DNA from: Chloroflexota bacterium
GTDB lineage: Bacteria > Chloroflexota > Limnocylindria > Limnocylindrales > CSP1-4
Assembly: GCA_026004015.1 (NCBI GenBank)
Contig: BPIH01000002.1
Location: 1-64,000 of the forward strand
Direction: 5' to 3'
Length of the DNA: 64,000 bases
This document shows, piece by piece, positions 10,515 through 19,900 of the stretch. Position 1 is the stretch's first letter; every line of letters begins with the position of its first letter. The notes beneath the pieces were generated by a model. The model was not told the DNA's origin. It worked only from the letters and a program-made list of their open reading frames with translations, and did not search any database. The position numbers were made by a program, and so were the translations under genes.

Positions 10515-11845
10515 CCATCCGCTCCGGCGGTCGCCCCCGGGGCGGCGACCAGGCCTATCCGGTCGAGCCCGTCGAGCCACCGCCGTGGGAGCCCGCTCCC
10601 CGTCGGCGGCGCCGGACGAACGGCCGCGGTTCGGGGATCGGCGGCCTCCTCAGCTTCCTCCTCTTCCTCGTCGTCCTCGCCGGGCTCGTCCTCGTCGCCC
10701 TCCTCACCGTCCTCCGGCCGGCCCTGGCGGCGGCCGTCGTCGGCTGGGCAGGAGACAACCCCGCGGCGTGGCGGATCCCGGTCGTCGCCGACCTCGTTCG
10801 CGAGCACCTCGGACCCGAGCTCGCCGCACGCCCCTCCACCGACCCGAGCGAGCTCGAGTTCGAGGTCGAGCTCGGCGAGACCGTCGACAGCCTCATCGAC
10901 CGCCTCGAGCGGGCCGGTCTCCTCGCCTCGCCCCGGGCCTTCCGCTTCGCCGCCTTCGAGGCCGACCTCGCCAGCCAGCTTCGGGCCGGGAGCTACCGGC
11001 TCCGCCGGAACATGACGCCGTCCGAGCTCGTTCGGGCCCTCATCGAGAACCGGATCGTCATCCGGACCATGGACGTGACCTTCCGGGAGGGACTCCGGAT
11101 CGAGCAGATGACGGCGAAGCTCCAGACCATCGAGTCGGGCGTCGACCCGGCCGCCTTCTACGAGCTGGCGACCCACCCGCCGGCGACCCTCCTCGCCGAC
11201 TTCCCGTGGCTCCAGCTCCCCGACGGGGCGAGCCTCGAGGGCTACCTCTACCCGGCCACGTACCGGCTGCGGGTCGACGCCGACGGTCCGACGACGGCCG
11301 AGGATCTCATTCGGATGATGCTGACCGCCTTCCACGACCGGGTCGGCGAGGAGCGGATGAGCGCGCCAGCGGAGCTCGGGCTCACCTTCCACGAGGTCGT
11401 CATCCTCGCCTCCATCGTCGAGCGTGAAGCCGTCCTCGACGAGGAGCGGCCGCTCATCGCCGGGGTCTACCTGAATCGGCTCGCCCGGCGACCGTACCTC
11501 TTGAACGCCGACCCGACGATCATCTACGCCGTCGACACCGTCGCCCTCCGGGACCTCGACTTCGAGGCCTGGAAGGGCTACACGTTCTGGACGCCCGTCG
11601 GGCGGCCCCTCGCCGAGGTGACGCTGCCGGACGACCTCGCCGGCTTCCAGACGTACCGGCGGGGCGGTCTCATCCCGGCGCCGATCGTCTCGCCGTCGGT
11701 CGCCTCCATCGACGCCGTCCTGGGCGCCGAAACCGAGACCGGCTATCGGTACTTCGTCGCCATCCCCGACGGGAGCGGCCGGCACGCCTTCGCCAGGACC
11801 CTCGCCGAGCACGAGGCGAACCTCCGGAAGTACGGCTACCGGTGA
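10511..11845 (+). CDS. mltG: endolytic transglycosylase MltG (YceG-like)
   Basis: N-terminal TM; ASIVEREAVLDEERPLIAGVYLNRL, LNADPTIIYA, YRGGLIPAPIVSPSVASIDAVL. Confidence 0.93.
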   Translation: MTIRSGGRPRGGDQAYPVEPVEPPPWEPAPRRRRRTNGRGSGIGGLLSFLLFLVVLAGLVLVALLTVLRPALAAAVVGWAGDNPAAWRIPVVADLVREHLGPELAARPSTDPSELEFEVELGETVDSLIDRLERAGLLASPRAFRFAAFEADLASQLRAGSYRLRRNMTPSELVRALIENRIVIRTMDVTFREGLRIEQMTAKLQTIESGVDPAAFYELATHPPATLLADFPWLQLPDGASLEGYLYPATYRLRVDADGPTTAEDLIRMMLTAFHDRVGEERMSAPAELGLTFHEVVILASIVEREAVLDEERPLIAGVYLNRLARRPYLLNADPTIIYAVDTVALRDLDFEAWKGYTFWTPVGRPLAEVTLPDDLAGFQTYRRGGLIPAPIVSPSVASIDAVLGAETETGYRYFVAIPDGSGRHAFARTLAEHEANLRKYGYR

Positions 11846-13098
11846 GCGGCGGACGCGTCGGCTCCACCTCGAGGCGCCCGCGGGGCTGGCCGACCCCGGC
11901 CGACTTCCCTCCGCCGCCAGGGGCCGCCGATCGGCGGCGCTGGGCGGAGGCCGACCGGGCCGCCCGCCCGGCTCGGATCGAACGGCTCCGGGCCCGCTTC
12001 GAGACGGCCGGGATGGACGCCTACTTGGGGCTCCGTCCCGAGGACGCCCGCTACCTGACCGGCGTCCGCCTCGGCTTCGGGGAGGAGAAGGTCGCCGGCC
12101 ACTCGGGGCGCTTCCTCGTGACCGGTGAGACCGTCGTCGTCTTCGCCGATTCCCGCTACGTCGCCCAGTTCCGGACCGAGGCGCCCGAGGCGCGCCTTGA
12201 GATCCTCGGCGGTGACCTCGCCGGGAGGTGGCGGGAGCTCACCGACGGGCTCGGCCTTCGACGCCTCGCCGTCGATCCGAGCTGCCCCATCGGGCTCTGG
12301 CGGCGTCTGACAGAGGCGGCCCCGGCGGTCGAGCTCGTGCCCGCCCCCGACTGGCTCGACGAGGACCGGGCCCGAAAGGAGCCGACGGAGATCGAGCGGA
12401 TCGCCGGCGCGGCGGCCGTCGCCGACCGCGCCCTGGCCGCCCTCCTGCCCGAGATCGCGGCCGGCCGAACGGAGCGGGAGCTCGCCCTCGCGCTCGAATG
12501 GGCGATCCGGACCGGCGGTGCCGACGGCCTCGCCTTCGAGATCGCCTGCCTCTCGGGGCCGCAGGCCGCCCTGCCCCACGGTTCGCCCCGCGACGTCCCG
12601 ATCGAGGCCGGGACGGTCCTCCTCGTCGACTTCGGGGCCGAGGTCGACGGCTACCGGAGCGACATGACCCGGACCCTCTTCGTCGGTGAGCCGCCGGCCG
12701 TCGCCCTCGAGCGGTACGACCTCGTCGCCCGGGCACAGCGGGCGGCCCTCGACCGCCTCGAGGCGAGCTTCGAGGAGCCGGTCCCGCCGAGCGGGCGGAC
12801 GGTCGATGCGGCCGCCCGGGCGGTCATCGAGGCGGCCGGCCTCGGCGAGCGGTTCGGGCACGGGACGGGCCACGGGATCGGCCTCGCCACCCACGAGCTG
12901 CCCCGCCTCTCGCGCCTCGCCTCGGAGGCGCCGCTGCCCTCGCCGACGGTCTTCTCCGTCGAGCCGGGCGTCTACGTCGAGGGCGAGCTCGGCATCCGGA
13001 TCGAGGACCTCGTCCACTACGACCACGCGGCCCGGCGGCTGGTGCCGCTGACCGGCTTCCCCCGGGAGCCCCTCGTCGTGGGCCGGGCGGACCGGTAG
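11842..13098 (+). CDS. Xaa-Pro aminopeptidase family protein (M24)
   Basis: VLLVDFGAEVDGYRSDMTRTLFVG, GHGTGHGIGLATHELP, FSVEPGVYVEGELGIRIEDLV. Confidence 0.92.
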   Translation: MSGGRVGSTSRRPRGWPTPADFPPPPGAADRRRWAEADRAARPARIERLRARFETAGMDAYLGLRPEDARYLTGVRLGFGEEKVAGHSGRFLVTGETVVVFADSRYVAQFRTEAPEARLEILGGDLAGRWRELTDGLGLRRLAVDPSCPIGLWRRLTEAAPAVELVPAPDWLDEDRARKEPTEIERIAGAAAVADRALAALLPEIAAGRTERELALALEWAIRTGGADGLAFEIACLSGPQAALPHGSPRDVPIEAGTVLLVDFGAEVDGYRSDMTRTLFVGEPPAVALERYDLVARAQRAALDRLEASFEEPVPPSGRTVDAAARAVIEAAGLGERFGHGTGHGIGLATHELPRLSRLASEAPLPSPTVFSVEPGVYVEGELGIRIEDLVHYDHAARRLVPLTGFPREPLVVGRADR

Positions 13099-13101
13099 AA
13101 T
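13096..13101 (+). promoter_or_regulatory. candidate -10 element of efp (TAGAAT)
   Basis: TAGAAT about 90 nt upstream of the efp start, at the pepP stop. Confidence 0.35.
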
Positions 13102-13132
13102 GCGGCCGCCACCACCCCCTCTGCCCCCCCGG

Positions 13133-13151
13133 GCGGGACGCTTCGTCCCGC
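13133..13151 (+). promoter_or_regulatory. perfect 8-bp stem hairpin in the efp leader
   Basis: GCGGGACG-CTT-CGTCCCGC between pepP stop and efp SD; no U-tract. Confidence 0.4.
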
Positions 13152-13190
13152 GTTGCCAGGGGCCCGATCCCGACAGGAGTCGACGAGACC

Positions 13191-13748
13191 GTGATCTCCA
13201 CCGGTGAGCTGCGCAAGGGCGTCGTCATCGAGCTCGACGGCGACCTCTGGCAGGTCCTCGAGTACCACCACATCAAGATGGGCCGCGGCTCGGCCCAGGT
13301 CCGGATCAAGCTCCGGAACGTGAAGAAGGGCTCGATCATCGAGCGCACCTTCCAGGCCGGCGAGCGCTGGCCGCGGGCCCAGCTCGAGCATCGCCCGGTT
13401 CAGTTCCTCTACCGGGACGGCGACGAGTTCCATTTCATGGATTCCGACACGTACGACCAGTTCGTCCTCACCGCCGACCAGCTCGGCGAGGCGGCCGCCT
13501 ACCTCAAGGACGGCATGGTCCTCGACCGAACGGCCTACGAAGGCGAGACGATCGGCGTCGAGCTGCCCGTCACCGTCGACCTCATCGTCACCGAGACCGA
13601 GCCGGGCTTCGCCGGCGACACCGCCCAGGGGGCCCGGAAGCCGGCCACGACGGAGACGGGGCTCGTCGTCCAGGTCCCCCTCTTCGTCGAGGTCGGCGAC
13701 ACGATCCGGATCGATACCCGGACCGGCGAGTACGTGACCCGGGTCTAG
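13191..13748 (+). CDS. efp: translation elongation factor P
   Basis: ISTGELRKGVVIELDGDLWQVLEYHHIKMGRGSAQVRIKLRN ... LVVQVPLFVEVGDTIRIDTRTGEYVTRV. Confidence 0.97.
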   Translation: MISTGELRKGVVIELDGDLWQVLEYHHIKMGRGSAQVRIKLRNVKKGSIIERTFQAGERWPRAQLEHRPVQFLYRDGDEFHFMDSDTYDQFVLTADQLGEAAAYLKDGMVLDRTAYEGETIGVELPVTVDLIVTETEPGFAGDTAQGARKPATTETGLVVQVPLFVEVGDTIRIDTRTGEYVTRV

Positions 13749-13802
13749 GGCGGATCGGGTCGGCCGGGCCACGGACGCCGGCGACTCGGGCATCATGGGA
13801 CG

Positions 13803-15275
13803 GTGAGCGGGACCGAACGCCGGCCCTCCTGGGCGCTGCCGCCCTGGGACGCCGGCCAGGCGAACGAGCGGGCCCGACCCGCCGTCCCGGGGGCCTTCGG
13901 GCTCCGGATCTTCACCGTCGCCGAGGTGACCCGGGCGATCCGGGCCGCCGTCCGGGCCGACGAGCGCCTCCGGGAGCTGTGGGTCGAAGGGGAGGTCGGC
14001 CGGGTCACCATCTCGTCGGCCGGCCACGCCTACTTCAGCCTCAAGGACGCCGAGGCCCAGCTCGCCTGCGTCTGGTTCCGCGACGACCGCCTCGCCTCGC
14101 CCTTCGAGGTCCGGACCGGGCTGCGGATCGTCGCCCACGGCCGGATCGACCTCTACGAGCCGACCGGGGCCCTCCAGCTCTACGTCGACACCGTCCAGCC
14201 GGCCGGCTTCGGCGACCTCGCCCTCCGCCTCGAAGCCCTGAAGGCGAAGCTCGCCGCCGAGGGCCTCTTCGATCGGGCGCGGAAGCGACCCCTCCCCGAG
14301 CGTCCGGCCGTCGTCGCCTGCGTCACGAGTCCCGTCGGCGCCGTCTGGCACGACGTCCGGACCGTCCTCGCCCGCCGCTGGCCGGCGACGACGGTCGTCC
14401 TCTCGCCCTGCCTCGTCCAGGGCGAGGGGGCGGCTGCCTCGATCGTCGCCGCCCTCCGGCGCATCGCCCGCTGGCGCGAGGTGCTCCTCGCCGCCGGCCG
14501 GGGCGAGGAGGCGCCGGCGGTGACCATCGTCGCTCGGGGCGGCGGCTCCCTCGAGGACCTCTGGGCCTTCAACGAGGAAGCCGTCGTTCGGGCCATCGTC
14601 GCCCACCCCGTCCCCGTCGTCACCGGGATCGGGCACGAGACCGACGTCACCCTCGCCGACTTCGCCGCCGACGTCCGGGCCCCCACGCCCTCGGCGGCCG
14701 CCGAGCTCGTCGTTCCGGACCGGGTGGAGGTCGCGGCCGGGATCGCCGCCCTCGGCCGGCGCCGGGATCGGGCCCTCGCCTCCCGCCTCGCCGCCCTCCG
14801 GCGGGCCCTCGCCGAGGAGCGACGGGTCCTGGCCACCCTCGACCCGCGGGCGGTCCTCGCCGCCCGGCGGCAGGCGGTCGACCTCCTCGGGGACCGGGCA
14901 GCGAGAGCCGTCCTCGCCCGCCTGGAGCGGGATCGGGCCGACGTCGCCCTCCTCGAACGGCGTCTCCGACCGACCCTGCCGGGTCGCCTGGAGCGGACGC
15001 GAGATCACCTCGAGCGGAGCCGGCGGAGCCTGACGGTCCTCGCCGGGCGCCGCCTCGAGCGGGCCCGGGCGGCCGTGTCGCTGGCCGGGGCGGCCCTGGC
15101 GGCCCTGGGACCCCAGGCGACCCTCGAGCGGGGCTTCGCCATCGTCACCCGGGCCCGCGACGGCGTCGTCGTCCGCGACCCGGTCGAGGCCCCGGCGGGG
15201 AGCACCCTCCGGATCCGGGTCGCCCGGGGAGCCTTCGGGGCCACCGCGACCGGATCCGGGGACGGCGGGGCATGA
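13803..15275 (+). CDS. xseA: exodeoxyribonuclease VII large subunit
   Basis: LWVEGEVGRVTISSAGHAYFSLKDAEAQLACVWF, VTSPVGAVWHDV, IVARGGGSLEDLWAFNEEAVVRAIVAHPVPVVTGIGHETDVTLADFAAD. Confidence 0.97.
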   Translation: MSGTERRPSWALPPWDAGQANERARPAVPGAFGLRIFTVAEVTRAIRAAVRADERLRELWVEGEVGRVTISSAGHAYFSLKDAEAQLACVWFRDDRLASPFEVRTGLRIVAHGRIDLYEPTGALQLYVDTVQPAGFGDLALRLEALKAKLAAEGLFDRARKRPLPERPAVVACVTSPVGAVWHDVRTVLARRWPATTVVLSPCLVQGEGAAASIVAALRRIARWREVLLAAGRGEEAPAVTIVARGGGSLEDLWAFNEEAVVRAIVAHPVPVVTGIGHETDVTLADFAADVRAPTPSAAAELVVPDRVEVAAGIAALGRRRDRALASRLAALRRALAEERRVLATLDPRAVLAARRQAVDLLGDRAARAVLARLERDRADVALLERRLRPTLPGRLERTRDHLERSRRSLTVLAGRRLERARAAVSLAGAALAALGPQATLERGFAIVTRARDGVVVRDPVEAPAGSTLRIRVARGAFGATATGSGDGGA

Positions 15276-15454
15276 TCGAGGCCGTCGCCCTCCTCCTCGT
15301 CGCCGGCGTCCTCTTCGGCGCCGCCGTCCGGGCCGGTATCATCCTCGCTGCCCGCCTCGACCGCGTCGTCATGCGGCTCGTCGGGGCGGACGGGGGCGAC
15401 GATGCTGCCGCATCGGGCGGCTCGGGCCCGCCGGACGAAGGGAGCGAGCGATGA
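15272..15454 (+). CDS. small single-TM protein between xseA and xseB
   Basis: 60 aa MIEAVALLLVAGVLFGAAVRAGIILAARLDRVVM...; ATGA overlaps on both sides. Confidence 0.55.
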   Translation: MIEAVALLLVAGVLFGAAVRAGIILAARLDRVVMRLVGADGGDDAAASGGSGPPDEGSER

Positions 15455-15750
15455 CGATGGACGAAGCGGCTGCCGGCGCCGATCGTTCCGGCGCCCTAGA
15501 GGCGGCGCCGCCCGTCGACTCCCTCGGCTTCGACGCTGCCCTGGCCGAGCTCCAGGCCGTGGTCGGTCGCCTCGAAGAAGGCGGGCAGCCCCTCGAGGAG
15601 GCCCTCGCCCTCTACGAGCGCGGGGTTGCCCTCCAGGAACACCTGGAGCGGCTCCTCGCCGACGCCGAGCTCCGGATCCGGCGCCTCGTCGAGCGGGGCG
15701 GCGGGCGGGTCGACGCCCTCGAAGGGCCGGGCCCCGAAGAGAACGGCTGA
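15451..15750 (+). CDS. xseB: exodeoxyribonuclease VII small subunit
   Basis: FDAALAELQAVVGRLEEGGQPLEEALALYERGVALQEHLERLLADAELRI. Confidence 0.93.
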   Translation: MTMDEAAAGADRSGALEAAPPVDSLGFDAALAELQAVVGRLEEGGQPLEEALALYERGVALQEHLERLLADAELRIRRLVERGGGRVDALEGPGPEENG

Positions 15751-15923
15751 GCACCGCCGGTCCGGGTCCGGACGTGTGCGCACCGGTCCACGGAACCGAC
15801 CGCCGAGCAAGGGCACCGTCTGACAGGCTGGCCCGGCCGGGGTAGACTCCCGGGCGCCGGGTCGGGGAGGCCAGCCAGGGCCGACGACCCGCCCCGTCCA
15901 ACCGAAGAGGAAGCCAAGGACCT

Positions 15924-18068
15924 GTGTCGATCCTGCCGACCATCGAACGCCCGGCCGACCTCCGCGGCCTCACCCTCGAAGAGCTCGAAGCCCTCGCCGC
16001 CGAGATCCGCGAAACGATCATCGCCACCGTTGCCCGGACCGGCGGCCATCTCGGCAGCTCCCTCGGCGTCGTCGAGCTGACCATCGCCCTCCACCGGCTC
16101 CTCGACTCGCCGTACGACAAGATCGTCTGGGACACCGGCCACCAGGCCTACGCCCACAAGCTCCTCACCGGACGCCTCGCCCAGTTCGGGACCCTCCGCC
16201 AGTTGGGCGGCATCGGCGGCTTCCCGCGTCGCGTCGAGTCGCCCCACGACGTCTTCGACGGCGGCCACGCCGGGACCGGCCTCTCCATCGCCCAGGGTCT
16301 GGCGACGGCCCGCGATCTCCGCCACGGGCTCGAACGGATCGCCGTCGTCGTCGGGGACGCCGCCCTCATCAGTGGCCTTTCCCTGGAAGCCCTGAACGAC
16401 ATCGGGCAGCGGAAGACGCAGCTCCTCATCGTCCTCAACGACAACGAGATGTCGATCAGCCCGACCGTCGGCGCCCTCTCCCACTACCTCTCGGAGATCA
16501 AGCTCTCGCCGGCCTGGCACCAGACGAAGACGGCCTACGACCGCCTCATCGAGCACCTCCCCTTCATCGGGCGGACGGCCCTCGAGCTCTCCCAGCGGCT
16601 CCGGAAATCGGTCGTCAACTTCGCCCAGCCGGGACAGCTCTTCGAGGATCTCGGCATCACCTACATTGGGGTCGTCGACGGCCACGACCTGCGGGCCCTC
16701 CTCCACAACTTCCGCGCCGCCCTCGCCCTCAAGGGCCCGGTCATCGTCCACGTCCGGACCCAGAAGGGCAAGGGCTACCACCCGGCCGAGGTCGACCAGG
16801 TCAGCTTCCACGGGGCGGCCCTGCCGCCCATCGAGCTGCCGCCGAAGTCGCCCGGGCTCCCGGGCGGCGAGGCTGGTTCCGGAGCCGAGGTCGCCCTCGA
16901 CGGTCGGCTCCGGGCGAACGGGAAGGTCCTGGCGCCCGGCGACGCGCCGGCGGCCGCCGGGGACGGCGCGGGGGGCGCCGCGGGCGGCGCGGACGGGGCC
17001 CCGGAGGGTCGGGCGACGATGCCGACCGAGTCGATCTCCGACGACGCGGCCTCGCCGACCATCCGCCCGGCGCCCGGGCCGAAGGTCCCGAACTACACCC
17101 ACTTCTTCGTCACCGAGCTCATCGAGCTCGCCCGCCGCGACCGGCGGATCGTCGGCATCACGGCCGGCATGCCGACCGGCACCGGCCTCTCCAAGTTCCA
17201 GGCCGAGTTCCCGGACCGCTTCATCGACGTCGGTATCGCCGAGCAGCACGCCGTTACCCTCGCCACCGGGCTCGCCCTCGGCGGGCTGCGGCCGGTCGTC
17301 GCGATCTACTCGACCTTCCTCCAGCGGGCCTTCGACCAGATCGTCCACGACGTCTGCCAGAACGACGCCCCGGTCGTCCTCGCCGTCGATCGGGCCGGGC
17401 TCGTCGGCGAGGACGGCACGAGTCACCAGGGGATGTTCATGATCCCCGCCCAGCGCCAGCTGCCGCGCCTCGTCGTCGCCAGCCCGAAGGACGAGCAGGA
17501 ACTCCGGGCCCTGCTCCGGACGGCCCTCGCCGCCGAGCGGCCTTTCGCCCTCCACTACCCGCGCGACCCCGGCTTCGGGGTGCCGGAGCGGCCACCCGAG
17601 CCGATCCCGGTCGGGCAGGCCGAGCTCCTTCGCGACGGGCGGGACGTCCTCCTCGTCGGCTTCGGGCCGATCGTTCAGCGAGCCCTCGAAGCGGCCGATC
17701 GGCTGGCCGAGGACGGCCTCTCGGTCGGCGTCGTCAACGCCCGCTTCGCCAAACCCCTCGACCGCCAGCTCATCCTCGACGCGGCTCGCGGGAAGCGGCT
17801 CGTCGTCACCCTCGAAGAGAGCGTCGTCGTCGGCGGCTTCGGCTCGGCAGTCCTGGAGGCCATCGAGGAGGCCCGCCTCGGCGACCCGGCCTATCGGGGC
17901 CTCGTCGTTCGCCCCATCGGCATCCCGGCCGACCGCTTCGTCGACCACGGCGCCGTGGCCGACCTCCGGCGGGTCCTCCGCCTCGACGTCCCGGGGATCG
18001 TCGAGCAGATCCGGGAGGCCCTCGCCCAGCTCGGTCCCGTCGCCGCTCGCGAAGCCCGGCCGGCCTGA
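15924..18068 (+). CDS. dxs: 1-deoxy-D-xylulose-5-phosphate synthase
   Basis: HLGSSLGVVELTIALH, DTGHQAYAHKLLTGR, GLDGHD-like GVVDGHDLRAL, DVGIAEQHAVTLATGLA; roughly 80-aa low-complexity insert before PNYTHFFVTEL. Confidence 0.96.
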   Translation: MSILPTIERPADLRGLTLEELEALAAEIRETIIATVARTGGHLGSSLGVVELTIALHRLLDSPYDKIVWDTGHQAYAHKLLTGRLAQFGTLRQLGGIGGFPRRVESPHDVFDGGHAGTGLSIAQGLATARDLRHGLERIAVVVGDAALISGLSLEALNDIGQRKTQLLIVLNDNEMSISPTVGALSHYLSEIKLSPAWHQTKTAYDRLIEHLPFIGRTALELSQRLRKSVVNFAQPGQLFEDLGITYIGVVDGHDLRALLHNFRAALALKGPVIVHVRTQKGKGYHPAEVDQVSFHGAALPPIELPPKSPGLPGGEAGSGAEVALDGRLRANGKVLAPGDAPAAAGDGAGGAAGGADGAPEGRATMPTESISDDAASPTIRPAPGPKVPNYTHFFVTELIELARRDRRIVGITAGMPTGTGLSKFQAEFPDRFIDVGIAEQHAVTLATGLALGGLRPVVAIYSTFLQRAFDQIVHDVCQNDAPVVLAVDRAGLVGEDGTSHQGMFMIPAQRQLPRLVVASPKDEQELRALLRTALAAERPFALHYPRDPGFGVPERPPEPIPVGQAELLRDGRDVLLVGFGPIVQRALEAADRLAEDGLSVGVVNARFAKPLDRQLILDAARGKRLVVTLEESVVVGGFGSAVLEAIEEARLGDPAYRGLVVRPIGIPADRFVDHGAVADLRRVLRLDVPGIVEQIREALAQLGPVAAREARPA

Positions 18069-18153
18069 TCGCTCGTCGGTCGGCGGGCGCGCACCGGCCG
18101 ACGGTCCGACGGGAGGCGAGTCGCAGGCGAGCGGCGTGTGCAACGATTAGGGC

Positions 18154-18999
18154 ATGACGCGCGATCGGAGGAGCGGCCGTCGTGGGGTCCGGCTCGACGA
18201 GCTCGTCGTCGAGCGCGGCCTCGCCGAATCGCGCCACCGGGCCCAGGCCCTCGTTCTCGCCGGACGGGTCGTCGTCGGGACGGGCGAGGCGGCCCGGACC
18301 GACCGCAAGCCCGGCGACCTCGTGCCGGCCGACGCGGCCGTCGCCCTCCTCGAGCCCCAGCCCTACGTCAGTCGGGGCGGTCACAAGCTCGCCGCCGCCC
18401 TCGACGCCTTCGGGATCGACCCCGCCGGCGCCGTCTGCCTCGACGTCGGGGCCTCGACGGGGGGCTTCACCGACGTCCTCCTCCAGCGGGAGGCGAGCCG
18501 CGTCTACGCCCTCGACGTCGGTCGGGGTCAGCTCGCCGAGCGGCTCCGGCGCGACCCACGGGTCGTCGTCATGGAGGGCGTGAACGCCCGGGATCTGACG
18601 GCCGGCTCGCTCCCCGAACCCGTCGACCTGGCCACCATCGACGTCGCCTTCATCTCGCTCCGCCTCGTCCTCGGCCCCGTGGCGCGCTGCGTCCGCCCCG
18701 ACGGCCGGGTCGTCGCCCTCGTGAAGCCCCAGTTCGAAGCGGGGCGACAGGACGTCCACAAGGGCGTCGTCCGCGATCCGGCCGTCCACCGGCGGGTCCT
18801 CGGGACCGTGGTCGAGCACGCCCTCGAGCTCGGCTTCGGCGTCGAGGGGGTCGTCCGCTCGGTCCTCCTCGGGCCGGCCGGCAACCGGGAGTTCTTCCTC
18901 TCCCTCCGCCTGCCGGGTCCGGGCCCCGAGCGGGGGACGGCCGAAGCCACGCCGAGATCGATGCTCGAGACCTGGATCGAGGAGGCCGTCGGCCGATGA
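18154..18999 (+). CDS. tlyA: TlyA family rRNA methyltransferase/hemolysin-like
   Basis: S4-like N-terminus VRLDELVVERGLAESRHRAQALVLAGRVVV; YVSRGGHKLAAALDAFG; CLDVGASTGGFTDVLLQREASRVYALDVG. Confidence 0.93.
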   Translation: MTRDRRSGRRGVRLDELVVERGLAESRHRAQALVLAGRVVVGTGEAARTDRKPGDLVPADAAVALLEPQPYVSRGGHKLAAALDAFGIDPAGAVCLDVGASTGGFTDVLLQREASRVYALDVGRGQLAERLRRDPRVVVMEGVNARDLTAGSLPEPVDLATIDVAFISLRLVLGPVARCVRPDGRVVALVKPQFEAGRQDVHKGVVRDPAVHRRVLGTVVEHALELGFGVEGVVRSVLLGPAGNREFFLSLRLPGPGPERGTAEATPRSMLETWIEEAVGR

Positions 19000-19868
19000 C
19001 CGGGCTCCCGACGAGCGAGCGGCCCGTCCGCTTCGAGCGGATCGGCCTCGCCTTCAACCCGACGAACGCGGCCGCCGTCGTCGCCCGCGACCGGGCCGCG
19101 GCCTGGTGCGCCGCCCGCTCCATCGCGACCTGGACGGCGGAAGCGGGCGACACGGCGACCCTCGTCGCCGAGCTGCCGACGACCGATCTCCTCCTCGTCC
19201 TCGGCGGCGACGGGACCTTCCTCCGGGCCGCCCGAGCCGTGGCCGAGGTCGACGTCCCGCTCCTCGGGGTGAACCTCGGCAAGGTCGGCTTCCTCTCGAA
19301 GGTCGAGGCCCACGAGCTCGAGCCTGTCCTCGAGCGGGTCGTCGCCGGCGAGTTCGAGATCGAGGGCCGGATGGTCCTCGAAGGGACGATCCACTCGGCG
19401 ACGAGGCCCGCCGGCCCGAGCTTCGTCGCCCTCAACGACGTCGTCGTCGCCCGGGGCTCCCTGGCCCGAGTCGTCCGCCTCGAGGTCTCGGTAGCCGGCT
19501 CCCACGTGGCGACCTTCATCGCCGACGGCCTCATCGTCGCCAGCCCGACGGGGTCGACGGGCTACTCCTTCTCGGCCGGCGGCCCGATCCTCGACCCGAC
19601 GAGCCGGAACCTCGTCGTCACCCCGATCGCCGGGTACCTCTCGGCGATCCGCTCCATCGTCGTTGCCCCGCGCCACGTCGTCCGCTGTCGGGTCGTCGCT
19701 GCCCACGAGGCGATCGTCAGCATCGACGGGCGCGAGGACCGGCCGCTCGCCGTCGGCGACGTCGTCGAGGTCAGGGCCGTCGAGCGACCGATCCGTCTCG
19801 TCGAGCCGATGGGGGCGATCCCGTTCTGGGATCTCCTCCGCCAGAAGGTCGAGCTCCTCCCGTCGTGA
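18996..19868 (+). CDS. nadK: NAD kinase
   Basis: LLLVLGGDGTFLRAARAVAEVDVPLLGVNLGKVGFLS; IADGLIVASPTGSTGYSFSAGGPI. Confidence 0.96.
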   Translation: MTGLPTSERPVRFERIGLAFNPTNAAAVVARDRAAAWCAARSIATWTAEAGDTATLVAELPTTDLLLVLGGDGTFLRAARAVAEVDVPLLGVNLGKVGFLSKVEAHELEPVLERVVAGEFEIEGRMVLEGTIHSATRPAGPSFVALNDVVVARGSLARVVRLEVSVAGSHVATFIADGLIVASPTGSTGYSFSAGGPILDPTSRNLVVTPIAGYLSAIRSIVVAPRHVVRCRVVAAHEAIVSIDGREDRPLAVGDVVEVRAVERPIRLVEPMGAIPFWDLLRQKVELLPS

Positions 19869-19900
19869 GGGGTCGATGAGGGGTCGACGGTGAGGGACCG

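Noticed and set aside
8141-11812. 1223-aa minus-strand ORF
   Set aside because: Antisense to the baseplate-J-like, ruvX and mltG genes; low-complexity composition, no motifs.
13133-13151. Rho-independent terminator for the M24 peptidase gene
   Set aside because: Good hairpin but no T-tract and it lies downstream of a TAGAAT box, so a leader element is at least as likely.
19106-19879. Arg-rich plus ORF inside nadK
   Set aside because: Out-of-frame shadow of nadK.
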